A stretch of DNA of 64,000 nucleotides. Origin: a virus. A model generated the notes under the pieces. That model saw nothing but the letters and a program-made list of their open reading frames with translations, made no database searches and had not been told where the DNA came from. Each line of letters begins with the position of its first letter. The first letter of the stretch is position 1. Positions 48,901-55,656 of the stretch are shown here, piece after piece. The DNA lies in IMG/VR virus record IMGVR_UViG_3300005096_000005, positions 62,001 through 126,000 of that record; one strand, given 5' to 3'. The position numbers and the translations under genes were made by a program.

Positions 48901-51240
48901 GAGTTTGTATATGTCTCGTTCGATATCGGCCGCATCACCATGCCTAACGATATTAAACAGGTGTTCCAGGGCGTCGGCGTCAGTTCTGAGATACGTAGAG
49001 AAGGGCTTCTCCATGCCATCGATCCTGTGGGTTACTTCAAGCATCTTGGATAGAGCATCGACGGACTCCGCGGAACCGAGCACCTGCGCTCTCTCGGTGG
49101 CCTGTTTCACAGGCATCCCCTTGACCTGGTGCAGGTAGGTAGCGAGATCGTTGTCGCCCTTCTTTGCCCATTCCAACAGCTCGGAGAGCTTGTCCCTGGT
49201 CGCGCCCGTCATCGAGGTGGCGTCCTTCTCGAGAATCCTCTCCACTACTCCGAACACGTCCTTTGCCCCCATGGGCTCTCCTGTTGTTCGGCGCAGATCC
49301 TTGACTATGTTTAAAACTTCAATCTCACGTCCGGCCTCAGTAGCCGCTTTCGCTTCCTCGGCCAGTCGCTTTGCTATGTAATTCGGATTAGAGGCTTTGT
49401 ACGGATCTTTCCAATGTCCTATAAGGCGCTGAAAGAACCCTGTTGGTTCCCGATTCTGGTTGAAGTCGAGCATCTTGAATACTTTGCCGATCGCCGGATT
49501 CTCATTCAGCTTGCCGCCCCGCATCATCGCCATATCTTCCGTTATCTCTTTACCAAAGAAGATATTATCAAAGATCCAGCGCATAGGCCCAAAGCGATTG
49601 GTCACCGGATTCAACCCAACTCCGAAGGGCATCTCCTCCGGTTTCATAAAAGCACCCGTCTCCAGATTAAACAACCGGGCGCCCCCTTTAGAGTGCCCCT
49701 GGCCGAGTACCAGCATCTGCTGTTTGATGTTCCCGGCCTTATCGATAGCATGTTCCCATCCAGATACCTTTTTGACCCATCCGAGTTCAGGATGTTCAGT
49801 TCCAAAGTGAAGAAGCTGATACGGCGCCATCCGTCTGTTCTCTCTTAAGGCAGAGTGAAAGAACAATTTGGCGGGATTGAATCCCACAATAGGAATCTGG
49901 AAGTTCCGCTCAAAGGCCCCGGCTATATCGTCCAGTCCAAAGCCGACCTTTCTCAAATCGATAACCTTGCCTGTCGGGTCCTTAAATATGAACGGGTCCA
50001 CGACCACATTGCCAAGCCGTTTTACATACTGCTGTTCTGCGTTGGCGAGAATACGTGACTTCTGAAGTTCGAACTTTGCGAGCTTCATCGCCTGTTCTTC
50101 CGTGAGGTTGCCGAACATTCTCTCGGCGGCCGGTGTACGCAAATAATCCTTCACCGCCGCTTCACCAATGTCGTCAGCCAGAGCTCCGGGGATAGGAACA
50201 TACTCGGCTCTCTTCCCAAAGAAACCAACAAGGTCGGGGATATTAAATGCTTTGAGTCCAGGTCCCTCTGCTACATCCTGAATTGTGGCAAGCTTCCAAC
50301 CCGCCATTCCCTGGACCATACGAGAGAAAGGATGAGCTGCCTGATAAACGTCCTGTCCCATAGTCGCGGATACTGCATCAATAAGCTTGTTTACTATATC
50401 GCCCCGACCGGCCTGTTCTCTTACCTGTCTAGTGGTCGTGAGCATTATGTTTTGCCAGGCATGAGCTGCTATGTTCGCGTCAGCTGCCGATAACTCCCCT
50501 CCCCCAAGGGCTGCAGCTATGTCTCTCAGTTTCGCTGGCTGGTCCGTCATCAGGGATTCCCAGGACGCAAGCTCTTTAACACCCTGTACGCCACCACCCT
50601 GACCACGATAGCGTTTGCCCATAGTTACCATACGTTGCATCTCGTCCAAAACGCCCATAGCCGGTTCGCTGACGGAATCAATGGGATAACCTATATTAGA
50701 GAGGATTGTTGGTATCTTCTGTCTACTTAGAAAAGAACGAAGCTGCCCCTGCATCTCTGGGGAAAGGTGTTGTGGGGAGCGAATCTCCGTCGCCACGTCT
50801 CCCACATCACGGACAACGCCCCGCATCCCGCGGAGCATATCACCGAGAGCTGTGGCATTGGCCACATTATCTGTAAGGGTTGATCTTGTGGTTGCTGCCG
50901 CTTCCGCAAAGACGCGGCGGGCTGCCTTGAGGTTTTCTCCCGTGAATGCAGAGAACTTCGGCAGTGCGCCAACCGAAGTTCTCCACAAGAGGTTCTGGTC
51001 GGCCAGAAGTCTGAAGTATTGCTCATGGCCTTCCAGAAGAAAACGATGTGCCTGCGAAACCTTTGGGATCTGTCCCGCAAGATGCTCTACAATATCTCCC
51101 ACAAGCGGTCGGACGTACTCAGAGCGAAGAACCTGGCGCCCCAGGAGGGCGGCACCGGCGTATATACCTGCACGGACCAGGAGCGGCGTCTTCTTCCGCT
51201 CGTTTGTGTATGGGGCATCATTGCTGAACTTCGAGATCAT
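42946..51240 (-). CDS. Tape-measure candidate with embedded PD-(D/E)XK nuclease domain (2764 aa)
   Basis: ATG at 51240 overlaps the end of the chaperone frame as ATGA, with GGGAG 9 nt upstream. Position directly after the tube and frameshifted chaperone genes is that of a tape-measure gene, and the long helical regions (to about 1450) fit. Hydrophobic segments lie at about 22-38, 1593-1610 and 2425-2458. Residues about 2130-2290 carry the ordered motif set of Cas4/RecB-type PD-(D/E)XK nucleases: G-T-K-A-H2145, G-H-I-D2177, V-E2191-I-K2193, Q2213-V-N-F-Y2217. All expected metal-binding and catalytic positions are present. By the usual rule of about 0.15 nm per residue the tail could be near 400 nm if the whole chain spans it. 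Confidence 0.85.
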   Translation of the reverse strand: MISKFSNDAPYTNERKKTPLLVRAGIYAGAALLGRQVLRSEYVRPLVGDIVEHLAGQIPKVSQAHRFLLEGHEQYFRLLADQNLLWRTSVGALPKFSAFTGENLKAARRVFAEAAATTRSTLTDNVANATALGDMLRGMRGVVRDVGDVATEIRSPQHLSPEMQGQLRSFLSRQKIPTILSNIGYPIDSVSEPAMGVLDEMQRMVTMGKRYRGQGGGVQGVKELASWESLMTDQPAKLRDIAAALGGGELSAADANIAAHAWQNIMLTTTRQVREQAGRGDIVNKLIDAVSATMGQDVYQAAHPFSRMVQGMAGWKLATIQDVAEGPGLKAFNIPDLVGFFGKRAEYVPIPGALADDIGEAAVKDYLRTPAAERMFGNLTEEQAMKLAKFELQKSRILANAEQQYVKRLGNVVVDPFIFKDPTGKVIDLRKVGFGLDDIAGAFERNFQIPIVGFNPAKLFFHSALRENRRMAPYQLLHFGTEHPELGWVKKVSGWEHAIDKAGNIKQQMLVLGQGHSKGGARLFNLETGAFMKPEEMPFGVGLNPVTNRFGPMRWIFDNIFFGKEITEDMAMMRGGKLNENPAIGKVFKMLDFNQNREPTGFFQRLIGHWKDPYKASNPNYIAKRLAEEAKAATEAGREIEVLNIVKDLRRTTGEPMGAKDVFGVVERILEKDATSMTGATRDKLSELLEWAKKGDNDLATYLHQVKGMPVKQATERAQVLGSAESVDALSKMLEVTHRIDGMEKPFSTYLRTDADALEHLFNIVRHGDAADIERDIYKLERQQNRFLLRYIEAAQRGGIPHFDKKQQYLFKQHFKFQKGTPVQDRLLQIHEAVKSREIQMPSKLKSQLEDALEKAGVGFTTTRDGAVVKVPARKVKLQREQRSDLWRLYRETMDQVGYDIKPFKAGYKEATREMQVKTAEEILAQRGADLAAGGGVVPTRSEKWRTSTFERFFQEGAIDPGGVADSMALRKQMKEQAVEELMSFQGRVEQRLMADSGLAPLSKNWMEATKEGQALIGRQEELINMLGAGKISQAEFLAARERLTGQVDEVLERIAQFDRMSLYSSSELDAHALASRWARTYETKIKAGKPETWGPLAPVEKVRPYSGDKYVEWAMPEERQILFESISHRIMNGPKSFDKRQIMREFADTYKNRPEMKDMIEDFIDFAEKEVGGEHMAMKDARKLVDRLTEQETKAAAIGGPESPLDYVSDAKQIAQNLAVMRGRRIQDLSEQILELERRKEQLEYAPLSKTMKMLRSQIDPTRPARIDVRPGLPSPFIPFLETDEEIVKTVGRAAREALNEYYVGSALSEIDNARRFIDQLGTVLTDVEVENMHRTFDLFNLRKVAGHGPAVRQKAFVDTYEEALKLFAPRTSQTVRTDSLMKVGVAGDPTFEQLMDVLEQKAKERGINLSEAFQKGRVSMRPVEEGVYEVVSTSTRDPVDVSEGFVNRLQASANKHFGKWYQKFPPYDEFADVYRRGLGENLMLQKSLFRFDPFDVTGSIKETWKNLSRLYSGQDEHGLATVIRKMWKQFSPDKWEGGKLTTDLDHLSTTMFWPTYLTQRLSRGLGEYGLGFSLSPDKLGTASRTYYNLFKYRVAPVVAGAGLLAYIDWESEKADDAFSLPDTPRVRLSRRLANIYVGLRLDIAKVFDTVGLTDEFKRIHEAYPGMDIAMESPPGMIAGALGFNVPQNEEELKEWYREGTEDVRRGRWWLLGNSPWGGGRITAQVPNWYRRGTSGYREDTLWGGSDEFWQHYWLPTPRYPLSPLKRLTDPYWWEKKHYADRPYPLTGGAFEETMPFGGILNATVGRIIKPYKVMHREELNARAAFLGGQRNRHPALEAALIELGTTPGPEQLGQGTTQGVRLIGPGGGGTGAVTPTYVGLLAGATPTGQAIPVMSEDHSAENQITAINTDDRRKMRRRMSRRLSYFHRKINPEEVIHPNDPYYRLGQIHYNITETAGIFGFASTFFTQDKYGYGDLGAQKPVAQRADRAYGAERWFWDQGIGGLGGGVSEIGRRFLPHRRRQILEYNPILNKMPSWMPGTTGVEQNYYIDFHKGDPFTKVAFGEARLPGPGYEKLHPTLRAYHGNYGIEQFRASSLGRDLKTTVASFLNLGREAHDYDPNGKGLGRLPYEGPGSPTYEGTKAHRRLQAQWAKEGSLIEAERFVFDPRTKVSGHIDAVVRMENGYNTVVEIKTKSAKAIKELEAPQQEHMSQVNFYLYSQGLPFGFIYYTARDKPDVTKVFKVHYDPERLQRDLETVEHARQIVSDWDRKGILNRPEFYSDVDKFKILADVAPYSQSFWAMRRRMFRDKEAIMQQGRWSEVERTLENHKRRIQKYRKTEYRYVGKPDPKDASAVERTLGWMWEKFAHMDTPFHTKFLQVRSATEQYERNYLYGNDFTDWGRPVSAILVPAYRGFARHNPVVSAGLGAALGSLFFKRGPYRIIGALIGGLVGGGMSVVSRFRARLRGRKAPIPDIREKEWELNEYFDMLEYVKFRGLYSRYKQALQYVGIDMDKMDPGRQHPQLPIVDYANEYKRRFKGTAYAADVWNQRQVMAAWPAQIREFYPIFANTRSEKERERIYNQTPDNLKRFLARAWATNSPRWMSEWRAVEARKPDLKRYFATHALPGPQWEGWNPNVNLDEYKYKVAKNEGINAKRIGLWDDVARAAEANRVRVLDWRNGSFKRNSLEHRLRAVLHGAGVRDADIKVDMQDYHENRIDLRLNMRRDFTGEIIGALHKEGYHKEIESAHEDSERLQQLNAPFELQ

Positions 51241-51701
51241 CGTTGCTCTCCCTCAGGACCCGGATCTTGCGGCCCGTACACTGCGTCTGTAAAGTCCTTC
51301 GGAAAAGAGAAGTCAACCTCGTTTATCATGCCCTGAGGGATTCCCATCATATCTTGAGCAAGAGCTTCCATCTTGGTTCTTCCGTGCTCGTGAAGGAACA
51401 TCTCTTGCTGTTTCTTATCAATGGGACCCTTCTCACCTGGTTTGCGGTGGCGCTCTCCATATCTCCTGAGGCGCTCTACTCTCCGCGCTTCCTCAATTGC
51501 CTGTTTGCGTTCCGCCTCCACAATCTCTGGCGGCACGCCCAGCAGGATATCTACGGACACTTCCGTCATGCCCCTAAAGTTCATCAGTACATACTCTGCC
51601 TGTGCTGCTCGTTGAAGCCAGGTATCCCAGTCCATGGCCTCAATTTGGTCTATAGATAGGGTGGGGAACGCCTCCGCAATAAGGAGATCGATCAGTCCCA
51701 T
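51237..51701 (-). CDS. Tail assembly chaperone, second frame (T part of G/GT, 154 aa as open frame)
   Basis: This frame begins (first ATG at 51701) 29 nt after the end of the preceding chaperone frame, offset by -1, and no stop separates it from the slippery A7 run at 51743-51737. The ATG has no good Shine-Dalgarno site, so it is probably made mainly as the C-terminal part of a fusion of about 380 residues. The sequence is helical, with a charged middle (E-R-K-Q-A-I-E-E-A-R-R-V-E-R-L). Its stop overlaps the tape-measure start. In phage lambda the GT form recruits the tape measure to the tube protein; this gene sits in the equivalent position. Confidence 0.75.
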   Translation of the reverse strand: MGLIDLLIAEAFPTLSIDQIEAMDWDTWLQRAAQAEYVLMNFRGMTEVSVDILLGVPPEIVEAERKQAIEEARRVERLRRYGERHRKPGEKGPIDKKQQEMFLHEHGRTKMEALAQDMMGIPQGMINEVDFSFPKDFTDAVYGPQDPGPEGEQR

Positions 51702-51730
51702 CCCACTTAAGACGACACGCCTGTGAGAGT

Positions 51731-52378
51731 CTACACTTTTTTTACTTCAAGGGCGGGGAGGAACCCCGACTGGTCCATAATATACTCGACAATCATGGAC
51801 GGTAGTCCGTACATCTCCCTGAGAAACGCCTGGTTGAAGTCAATTCCTTCCGGCCATAAGACGCAGCGATTGCACATCTCGTTCTCGCGCTCTTCGATGG
51901 TGAACGGTCCGTAGATAATAGCCTTGTACTCTGCCCGAGTCAAGATCCGATACGTGAAGCGCATTCCATTGGGGAACAGCACCTCTCTGATCTTGTCGTC
52001 TCCAAACCCGTGTCGTGCAGGATCAAACTGCTCTCCTGGATTCGGAGGAGGCCGCTTCCATAGGGCCAGTTTTTCGGGAGGCGGCGGACTCCAATCGATT
52101 CCCTCGAGGCTGGTTCTGACCCCTCCCACTGCGTCCGGCGTCCATTCATCATCGACCGGGGGTTGCTGCGGTTGTTGCGGCACACCCTTCGGTTGCTGCG
52201 GAACCTGACCTGCTGATTGCTGTGCTTGTGGAATTCCTTGTGCCGGATAATCCGGCTGTCCCGTACCCACTTCCTCCACGGACGTATCCTGTACCTGTAT
52301 TGGATCCGCCTTCTTCATAGGGCGTGCTCCTGGAGGAGGTGCGCCAGGTCCTTGTCCTTGGTTGCCATTCTGATCCAT
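51731..52378 (-). CDS. Tail assembly chaperone, first frame (G-like, 215 aa)
   Basis: I start at the ATG at 52378, which has AAAGGAG (52394-52388) 9 nt upstream; the earlier ATG at 52399 has no ribosome site and overlies that Shine-Dalgarno. The first 80 residues are Pro/Gln/Gly-rich and probably disordered (Q-Q-P-Q-Q-P-P). Residues about 100-215 form a compact helical domain (M-R-F-T-Y-R-I-L-T-R-A-E-Y-K) of the type found in tail chaperones between the tube and tape-measure genes. The reading ends with K-K-V and a TAG directly after a run of seven A residues, where ribosomes can shift -1 into the next frame. Confidence 0.8.
   Translation of the reverse strand: MDQNGNQGQGPGAPPPGARPMKKADPIQVQDTSVEEVGTGQPDYPAQGIPQAQQSAGQVPQQPKGVPQQPQQPPVDDEWTPDAVGGVRTSLEGIDWSPPPPEKLALWKRPPPNPGEQFDPARHGFGDDKIREVLFPNGMRFTYRILTRAEYKAIIYGPFTIEERENEMCNRCVLWPEGIDFNQAFLREMYGLPSMIVEYIMDQSGFLPALEVKKV
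51737..51743 (-). promoter_or_regulatory. -1 ribosomal frameshift site (A AAA AAA) in chaperone gene
   Basis: The minus strand reads GTA AAA AAA GTG TAG in the zero frame, so the heptamer A-AAA-AAA permits perfect re-pairing of both tRNAs after a -1 slip. The shifted frame reads AGT GTA GAC and runs without a stop through 12 codons into the 154-aa frame, giving a fusion of about 380 residues. A CGGGG/CCCCG hairpin (51768-51754) lies about 10 nt upstream. I see no convincing strong stem just downstream. Confidence 0.75.
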
Positions 52379-52387
52379 GTCAGTTGG

Positions 52388-52394
52388 CTCCTTT
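52388..52394 (-). promoter_or_regulatory. Ribosome binding site deciding the chaperone start
   Basis: AAAGGAG on the minus strand, 9 nt before the ATG at 52378. It lies inside the coding sequence that would result from the earlier ATG at 52399, which has no such site, and therefore favours the shorter protein. Confidence 0.65.
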
Positions 52395-52411
52395 CTCATC
52401 TTATAAACTTA

Positions 52412-53230
52412 TCAATCAAAGTCCCATGCTACGAAACTATACTGTTCAAGTACCGGTGAACCTTTCGGACGAATCACCTGTGTTGCGGAATGCAGGTGTA
52501 CTCTGTGCAACGCCAGTACTCTATCCCTCGCTTCGTCTATGGTCTCGGCTGCTCGGTTCTTTATGGCCTCAAAAGCGTTGATGGCTCTGGGATCGGCACC
52601 ACTATAATGCACAATGATCTCCAGGCCGTCACTTCCAACCCCAAACCTGTCTCTGACTCCCCAGCGCCTGGACCCCAGTGTTGACGTGACATCCCTGGCT
52701 AAGTCAAAGCCTATCGGGGTTAGCATATCGGCAAGATTGCCTGACAGGTCACCCTCCTTAATGACCTGTATCTTCTCGTCCAATGTCAGTCCCTCCCAAT
52801 TCTTCTTGAGTCTCTCTGCGTTCTGGGCGAGACTACCATTCAGCATATCGGAATGAAAATTGGACCTCCTGCCGTCCGCGGCCGCCTGCTGCAGGGCCTC
52901 AAACACCTTAAACTTCTTGGTGAACGGTATCGCAAATTGACCCTGTATGATGAGCTGGCCGAGAATCAGCCGGTGCCACCTGTACGAAGCGTAACTGTAG
53001 AGTGGCCGCTTCGGTTGCATGGCACTGAATTGAAAGTCCATTATATCATCTTCAAGATACCCGGACAAGTCAACCACTCCTGTAGGATTAGAGTCCACGG
53101 TATCCCGGCGAGCTATTACGAACTTAACGTCACAACCAGTAAAGAACTCCGGAGGGTACCAATTACGGTCCATCATCGGAAGTGTCTGTGGAGCGAAGTA
53201 CTCCAAAGGGTTGATGTCGTACGGTGCCAT
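52412..53230 (-). CDS. Third tail-tube-like protein (272 aa)
   Basis: ATG at 53230 overlaps the upstream stop as TAATG, with AGGCAGG upstream. After an aromatic N-terminus, residues about 60-105 contain D-F-Q-F-S-A, R-P-L-Y-S-Y-A-S-Y-R, then I-L-G-Q-L-I-I-Q-G-Q-F-A-I-P-F. The spacing and pattern match the Y-S-I-R-R-E ... I-A-G-S-V-V-F element of the main tube protein, although identity is low. The end (E-Q-Y-S-F-V-A-W-D-F-D) is a typical tube-like final strand. It might be a tube-initiator or tube-to-baseplate adaptor comparable in role to T4 gp54 or gp48; that role is inferred from location and fold pattern only. Confidence 0.65.
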   Translation of the reverse strand: MAPYDINPLEYFAPQTLPMMDRNWYPPEFFTGCDVKFVIARRDTVDSNPTGVVDLSGYLEDDIMDFQFSAMQPKRPLYSYASYRWHRLILGQLIIQGQFAIPFTKKFKVFEALQQAAADGRRSNFHSDMLNGSLAQNAERLKKNWEGLTLDEKIQVIKEGDLSGNLADMLTPIGFDLARDVTSTLGSRRWGVRDRFGVGSDGLEIIVHYSGADPRAINAFEAIKNRAAETIDEARDRVLALHRVHLHSATQVIRPKGSPVLEQYSFVAWDFD

Positions 53231-54861
53231 TAGCCTGCCTTTAATATCTGTATTGTACTGTGTGTATTACTGAATCCCTCAACCAGCGTTTCCTCGCCGG
53301 GTACAGAGTCCGCAGTTACCGCCTTCACCTTGAAACCAGTTTGTACTCTATACGCTGGTCTGTCCGGGTCCGTTACATCCTCACTCTCCCGGACCAGGTT
53401 GTCCAGAGTTTCAAATGACAAGTTGAGATTCGCGTTGGCAGTAGGGTCGTATACACCGTTCGAGTCTCCTTCAAGGGCCTGGTCAGGTTCTATCTTAATT
53501 ACCAGAGCCTTCACCTTCTTACCTTCTGTATTATTCACAAATCCAGTACGAACGGCTATATTGTCATCATCGGGTTCTACAATCTGAACTACGTTGTCGT
53601 AGTCAATGTGTTGTGCCCCAGGTGTAATCATCAGCCAATACCATACGACCCCTACATCCGGGAATAAGTCCCGATCAAGAATAGATGAGTTGGATGGTGT
53701 CTGGGCCGCAAACTTAATCGCCACATGAGCGTTGGGAGTTCCTTCGTCTACAACAAGTACATCGAAGTCACGACCGTCAAACTTGATTGCTGAATCCGGG
53801 TTCGCTCTTATCTCTGGCGATAACCCCGCCCTGCCCTGCGTCAGGTCAATATATTGCGCTATCGTTTCAGAACTTCTGGCAAACGAATGGAGTCGTTTGT
53901 TGACATCTGCAGGACTTAAAGCTTGCTGAATCTCCTTCACAGTATGCCGCGCCATAGAGCCAATAGCGGGATCAATAGGATCGACAGCGAGAGCCATGTA
54001 CTGACATACACCTTCAGTTACCAGATCTTCTACCGACATGGTCGCACCGTCGGTTTGAATGTGAATATTATAGATGCCCGCCCTTACTGCTATACCGGCC
54101 TCGTTTGCCCCGAACAAGAGAACATTGAAAGGAGGAAGAGCATCCGGACTCATCATGCGGCTAAAGCGTTTCCATCTATCATAATCCAACCCGGCCTGCG
54201 ATCCCTGAGTTATCTCAGCAGCCCTTTTGATCTCTATCAGAGTTTCGTCTATCTCTTGCTGAATGGCGCTCTGTTCAAGTGGGGGTGCAGCTTCTGTTGT
54301 GGCTTGGGTTCCCGCCCCGAGCGCCCGAAACACATCACTCATTCCTGTACCTATTGGACCGGGCAGAGAAAGCAGCCCATCTGCCTCGCTCGCTCCATGC
54401 ACATTAGATATCATATTCGCGGTACGTTTTTCCATTGCCTTGAGCTTCCCACCCAAATCTCCCGCAAGAGCGGCAAGCATGGCCAGGCGCTGATCCAGCA
54501 CGTGCATGTCCGGAATGTTTGACGACGTACCTCTTGCATTGGCACTCGTTTTGTGATAGTCGAGGATGTCCAGTATGGCATGCTTATCAAAGTAGATAAA
54601 TACGATAGACCCGGCCACCCATCGCGGACCTTTAGCAATACCACGGATGTTCACATGCCCGCAAGTCGGTACCGGTGCGAGCTCTCTGTATGTCTGATAT
54701 GATATTGTTGCGAGTTCTGCAAATACCCGAAGTCCGAACCCGGGCAAAAACATAGCCGCGACGAGATTAGGGCCGGAGATGGATGTCGAAAGATCCTGCA
54801 GCGTTACCGGCGCCGTGTTGTCGCTTTGTTGTCCTCTTTTGTAATCGAAGTTCTGTACCAT
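53230..54861 (-). CDS. Second tail-tube-like protein with coiled coil and extra C-terminal domain (543 aa)
   Basis: ATG at 54861 follows a terminator-like hairpin and lacks any visible Shine-Dalgarno site. Two blocks align with the main tube protein: T-I-S-Y-Q-T-Y-R-E-L-A-P-V ... V-A-G-S-I-V-F near residues 50-90, and L-P-P-F-N-V-L-L-F-G-A-N-E-A-G ... M-S-V-E-D near 245-300. Between them lies an insertion with a helical, coiled-coil-like stretch (about 105-240). After about 340 there is an additional beta domain of some 200 residues, absent from the short tube protein. It may be a minor tube or tube-capping component. Homology by eye is convincing; the role is inferred. Confidence 0.75.
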   Translation of the reverse strand: MVQNFDYKRGQQSDNTAPVTLQDLSTSISGPNLVAAMFLPGFGLRVFAELATISYQTYRELAPVPTCGHVNIRGIAKGPRWVAGSIVFIYFDKHAILDILDYHKTSANARGTSSNIPDMHVLDQRLAMLAALAGDLGGKLKAMEKRTANMISNVHGASEADGLLSLPGPIGTGMSDVFRALGAGTQATTEAAPPLEQSAIQQEIDETLIEIKRAAEITQGSQAGLDYDRWKRFSRMMSPDALPPFNVLLFGANEAGIAVRAGIYNIHIQTDGATMSVEDLVTEGVCQYMALAVDPIDPAIGSMARHTVKEIQQALSPADVNKRLHSFARSSETIAQYIDLTQGRAGLSPEIRANPDSAIKFDGRDFDVLVVDEGTPNAHVAIKFAAQTPSNSSILDRDLFPDVGVVWYWLMITPGAQHIDYDNVVQIVEPDDDNIAVRTGFVNNTEGKKVKALVIKIEPDQALEGDSNGVYDPTANANLNLSFETLDNLVRESEDVTDPDRPAYRVQTGFKVKAVTADSVPGEETLVEGFSNTHSTIQILKAG

Positions 54862-54873
54862 AGTTGAGAGAAA

Positions 54874-54897
54874 GGAGAGGACCCGAAGGCCCTCTCC
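54874..54897 (-). terminator. Hairpin with TTCG loop after tube gene, probable terminator or attenuator
   Basis: On the minus strand GGAGAGGGCC (54897-54888), loop TTCG, and GGTCCTCTCC (54883-54874) form a 10-bp stem with one G-T pair, followed by TTTCTCTC. It lies in the largest gap of the window (48 nt), between the tail tube gene and the next tube-like gene. The stem is strong but the T-tract is imperfect, so partial termination or mRNA 3'-end protection is as likely as full termination. Confidence 0.6.
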
Positions 54898-54909
54898 CGT
54901 AACCTCTTA

Positions 54910-55641
54910 TCATGCTATCGGAATGTTCTGGGCTCCGAAATCGAACGAGGCGTCCGTTGCCGATTTGATAGGAATGATACGTCGGGCGACAAACGTCATC
55001 GCCTGTTCGATCACCGTATCGTCTACAGACATTCCAACACCTTCGTTGAGAATCTCTGCGTACAGAATTCTCATGGATGCGGCCTGTCCCTGTTCGTTCG
55101 CCATCGTCAGAGTGATATGGAACGCCGGAAGCTGATCCGAATACCACGGTGTTCTGCGCACGTATGCGGCCTGCAGAAGGTCCGTGAAGTTGTCATAAGC
55201 GCCCGCACCTGCCTGGCTCAACATGGAGGTCATCGAGTGACCCCATGTGTCCACTCCGAGAACCGAGTTCTCGTAATTAGAAGCGGGCAGTACGACACCC
55301 TGATTGGAATAGTCGTCCACAAACTGGCCATTGGTCCCCGGGATGTCCCGAGTGACCGCCGGACCCTGACCGGTCCTAACATTCTGCAGCTCTTCTATAA
55401 GAGCGTGGCGGTCGAACTGCACAAACACCACCGAGCCTGCGATACCGCGTTTGCCTCGTGCATAAGAGCGCGGATCCGCCGAACCGAAGGTGTAAACTGG
55501 CGCCTTCTCTCTGCGAATACTGTAGGTGATGGCCTGACACTCCCCGATTACGCGGTTATTGAAGATGGGAACAATGTCCGGACCACCGAAGGACGTGAAC
55601 GTCCGTTCGTAGAGTGCTGATTGAGTTGCTGCTCCTGCCAT
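54910..55641 (-). CDS. Major tail tube protein (243 aa)
   Basis: ATG at 55641 with a near-perfect AAGGAGGTG (55656-55648), implying strong translation. The sequence begins S-F-G-G-P-D-I-V-P-I-F-N-N and continues I-T-Y-S-I-R-R-E-K-A-P-V-Y ... Y-A-R-G-K-R-G-I-A-G-S-V-V-F-V-Q-F-D, the typical central beta region of tube proteins in many large contractile-tailed phages. A second conserved block, P-A-F-H-I-T-L-T-M-A-N-E-Q-G, is at about 170. It directly follows the sheath gene, the usual sheath-tube order. A strong ribosome site and a hairpin behind the gene suit a highly expressed polymer subunit. Confidence 0.85.
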   Translation of the reverse strand: MAGAATQSALYERTFTSFGGPDIVPIFNNRVIGECQAITYSIRREKAPVYTFGSADPRSYARGKRGIAGSVVFVQFDRHALIEELQNVRTGQGPAVTRDIPGTNGQFVDDYSNQGVVLPASNYENSVLGVDTWGHSMTSMLSQAGAGAYDNFTDLLQAAYVRRTPWYSDQLPAFHITLTMANEQGQAASMRILYAEILNEGVGMSVDDTVIEQAMTFVARRIIPIKSATDASFDFGAQNIPIA

Positions 55642-55647
55642 GTTCTA

Positions 55648-55656
55648 CACCTCCTT
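55648..55656 (-). promoter_or_regulatory. Strong ribosome binding site of tail tube gene
   Basis: AAGGAGGTG on the minus strand, 6 nt before the ATG at 55641 and overlapping the sheath stop codon (55657-55655). It is among the best matches in the window, consistent with abundant tube subunit synthesis. Confidence 0.7.

Noticed and set aside
51671-51705. Downstream stimulatory structure for the frameshift (GTGGG with CCCAC and an inner CTCC/GGAG stem)
   Set aside because: The helices are short and distant from the slippery run; without folding calculations I do not claim it.
51731-51733. Reassignment of TAG as a sense codon in this genome
   Set aside because: All large genes read through in the standard bacterial code without in-frame TAG, and a TAA follows within seven codons, so the window gives no positive evidence.
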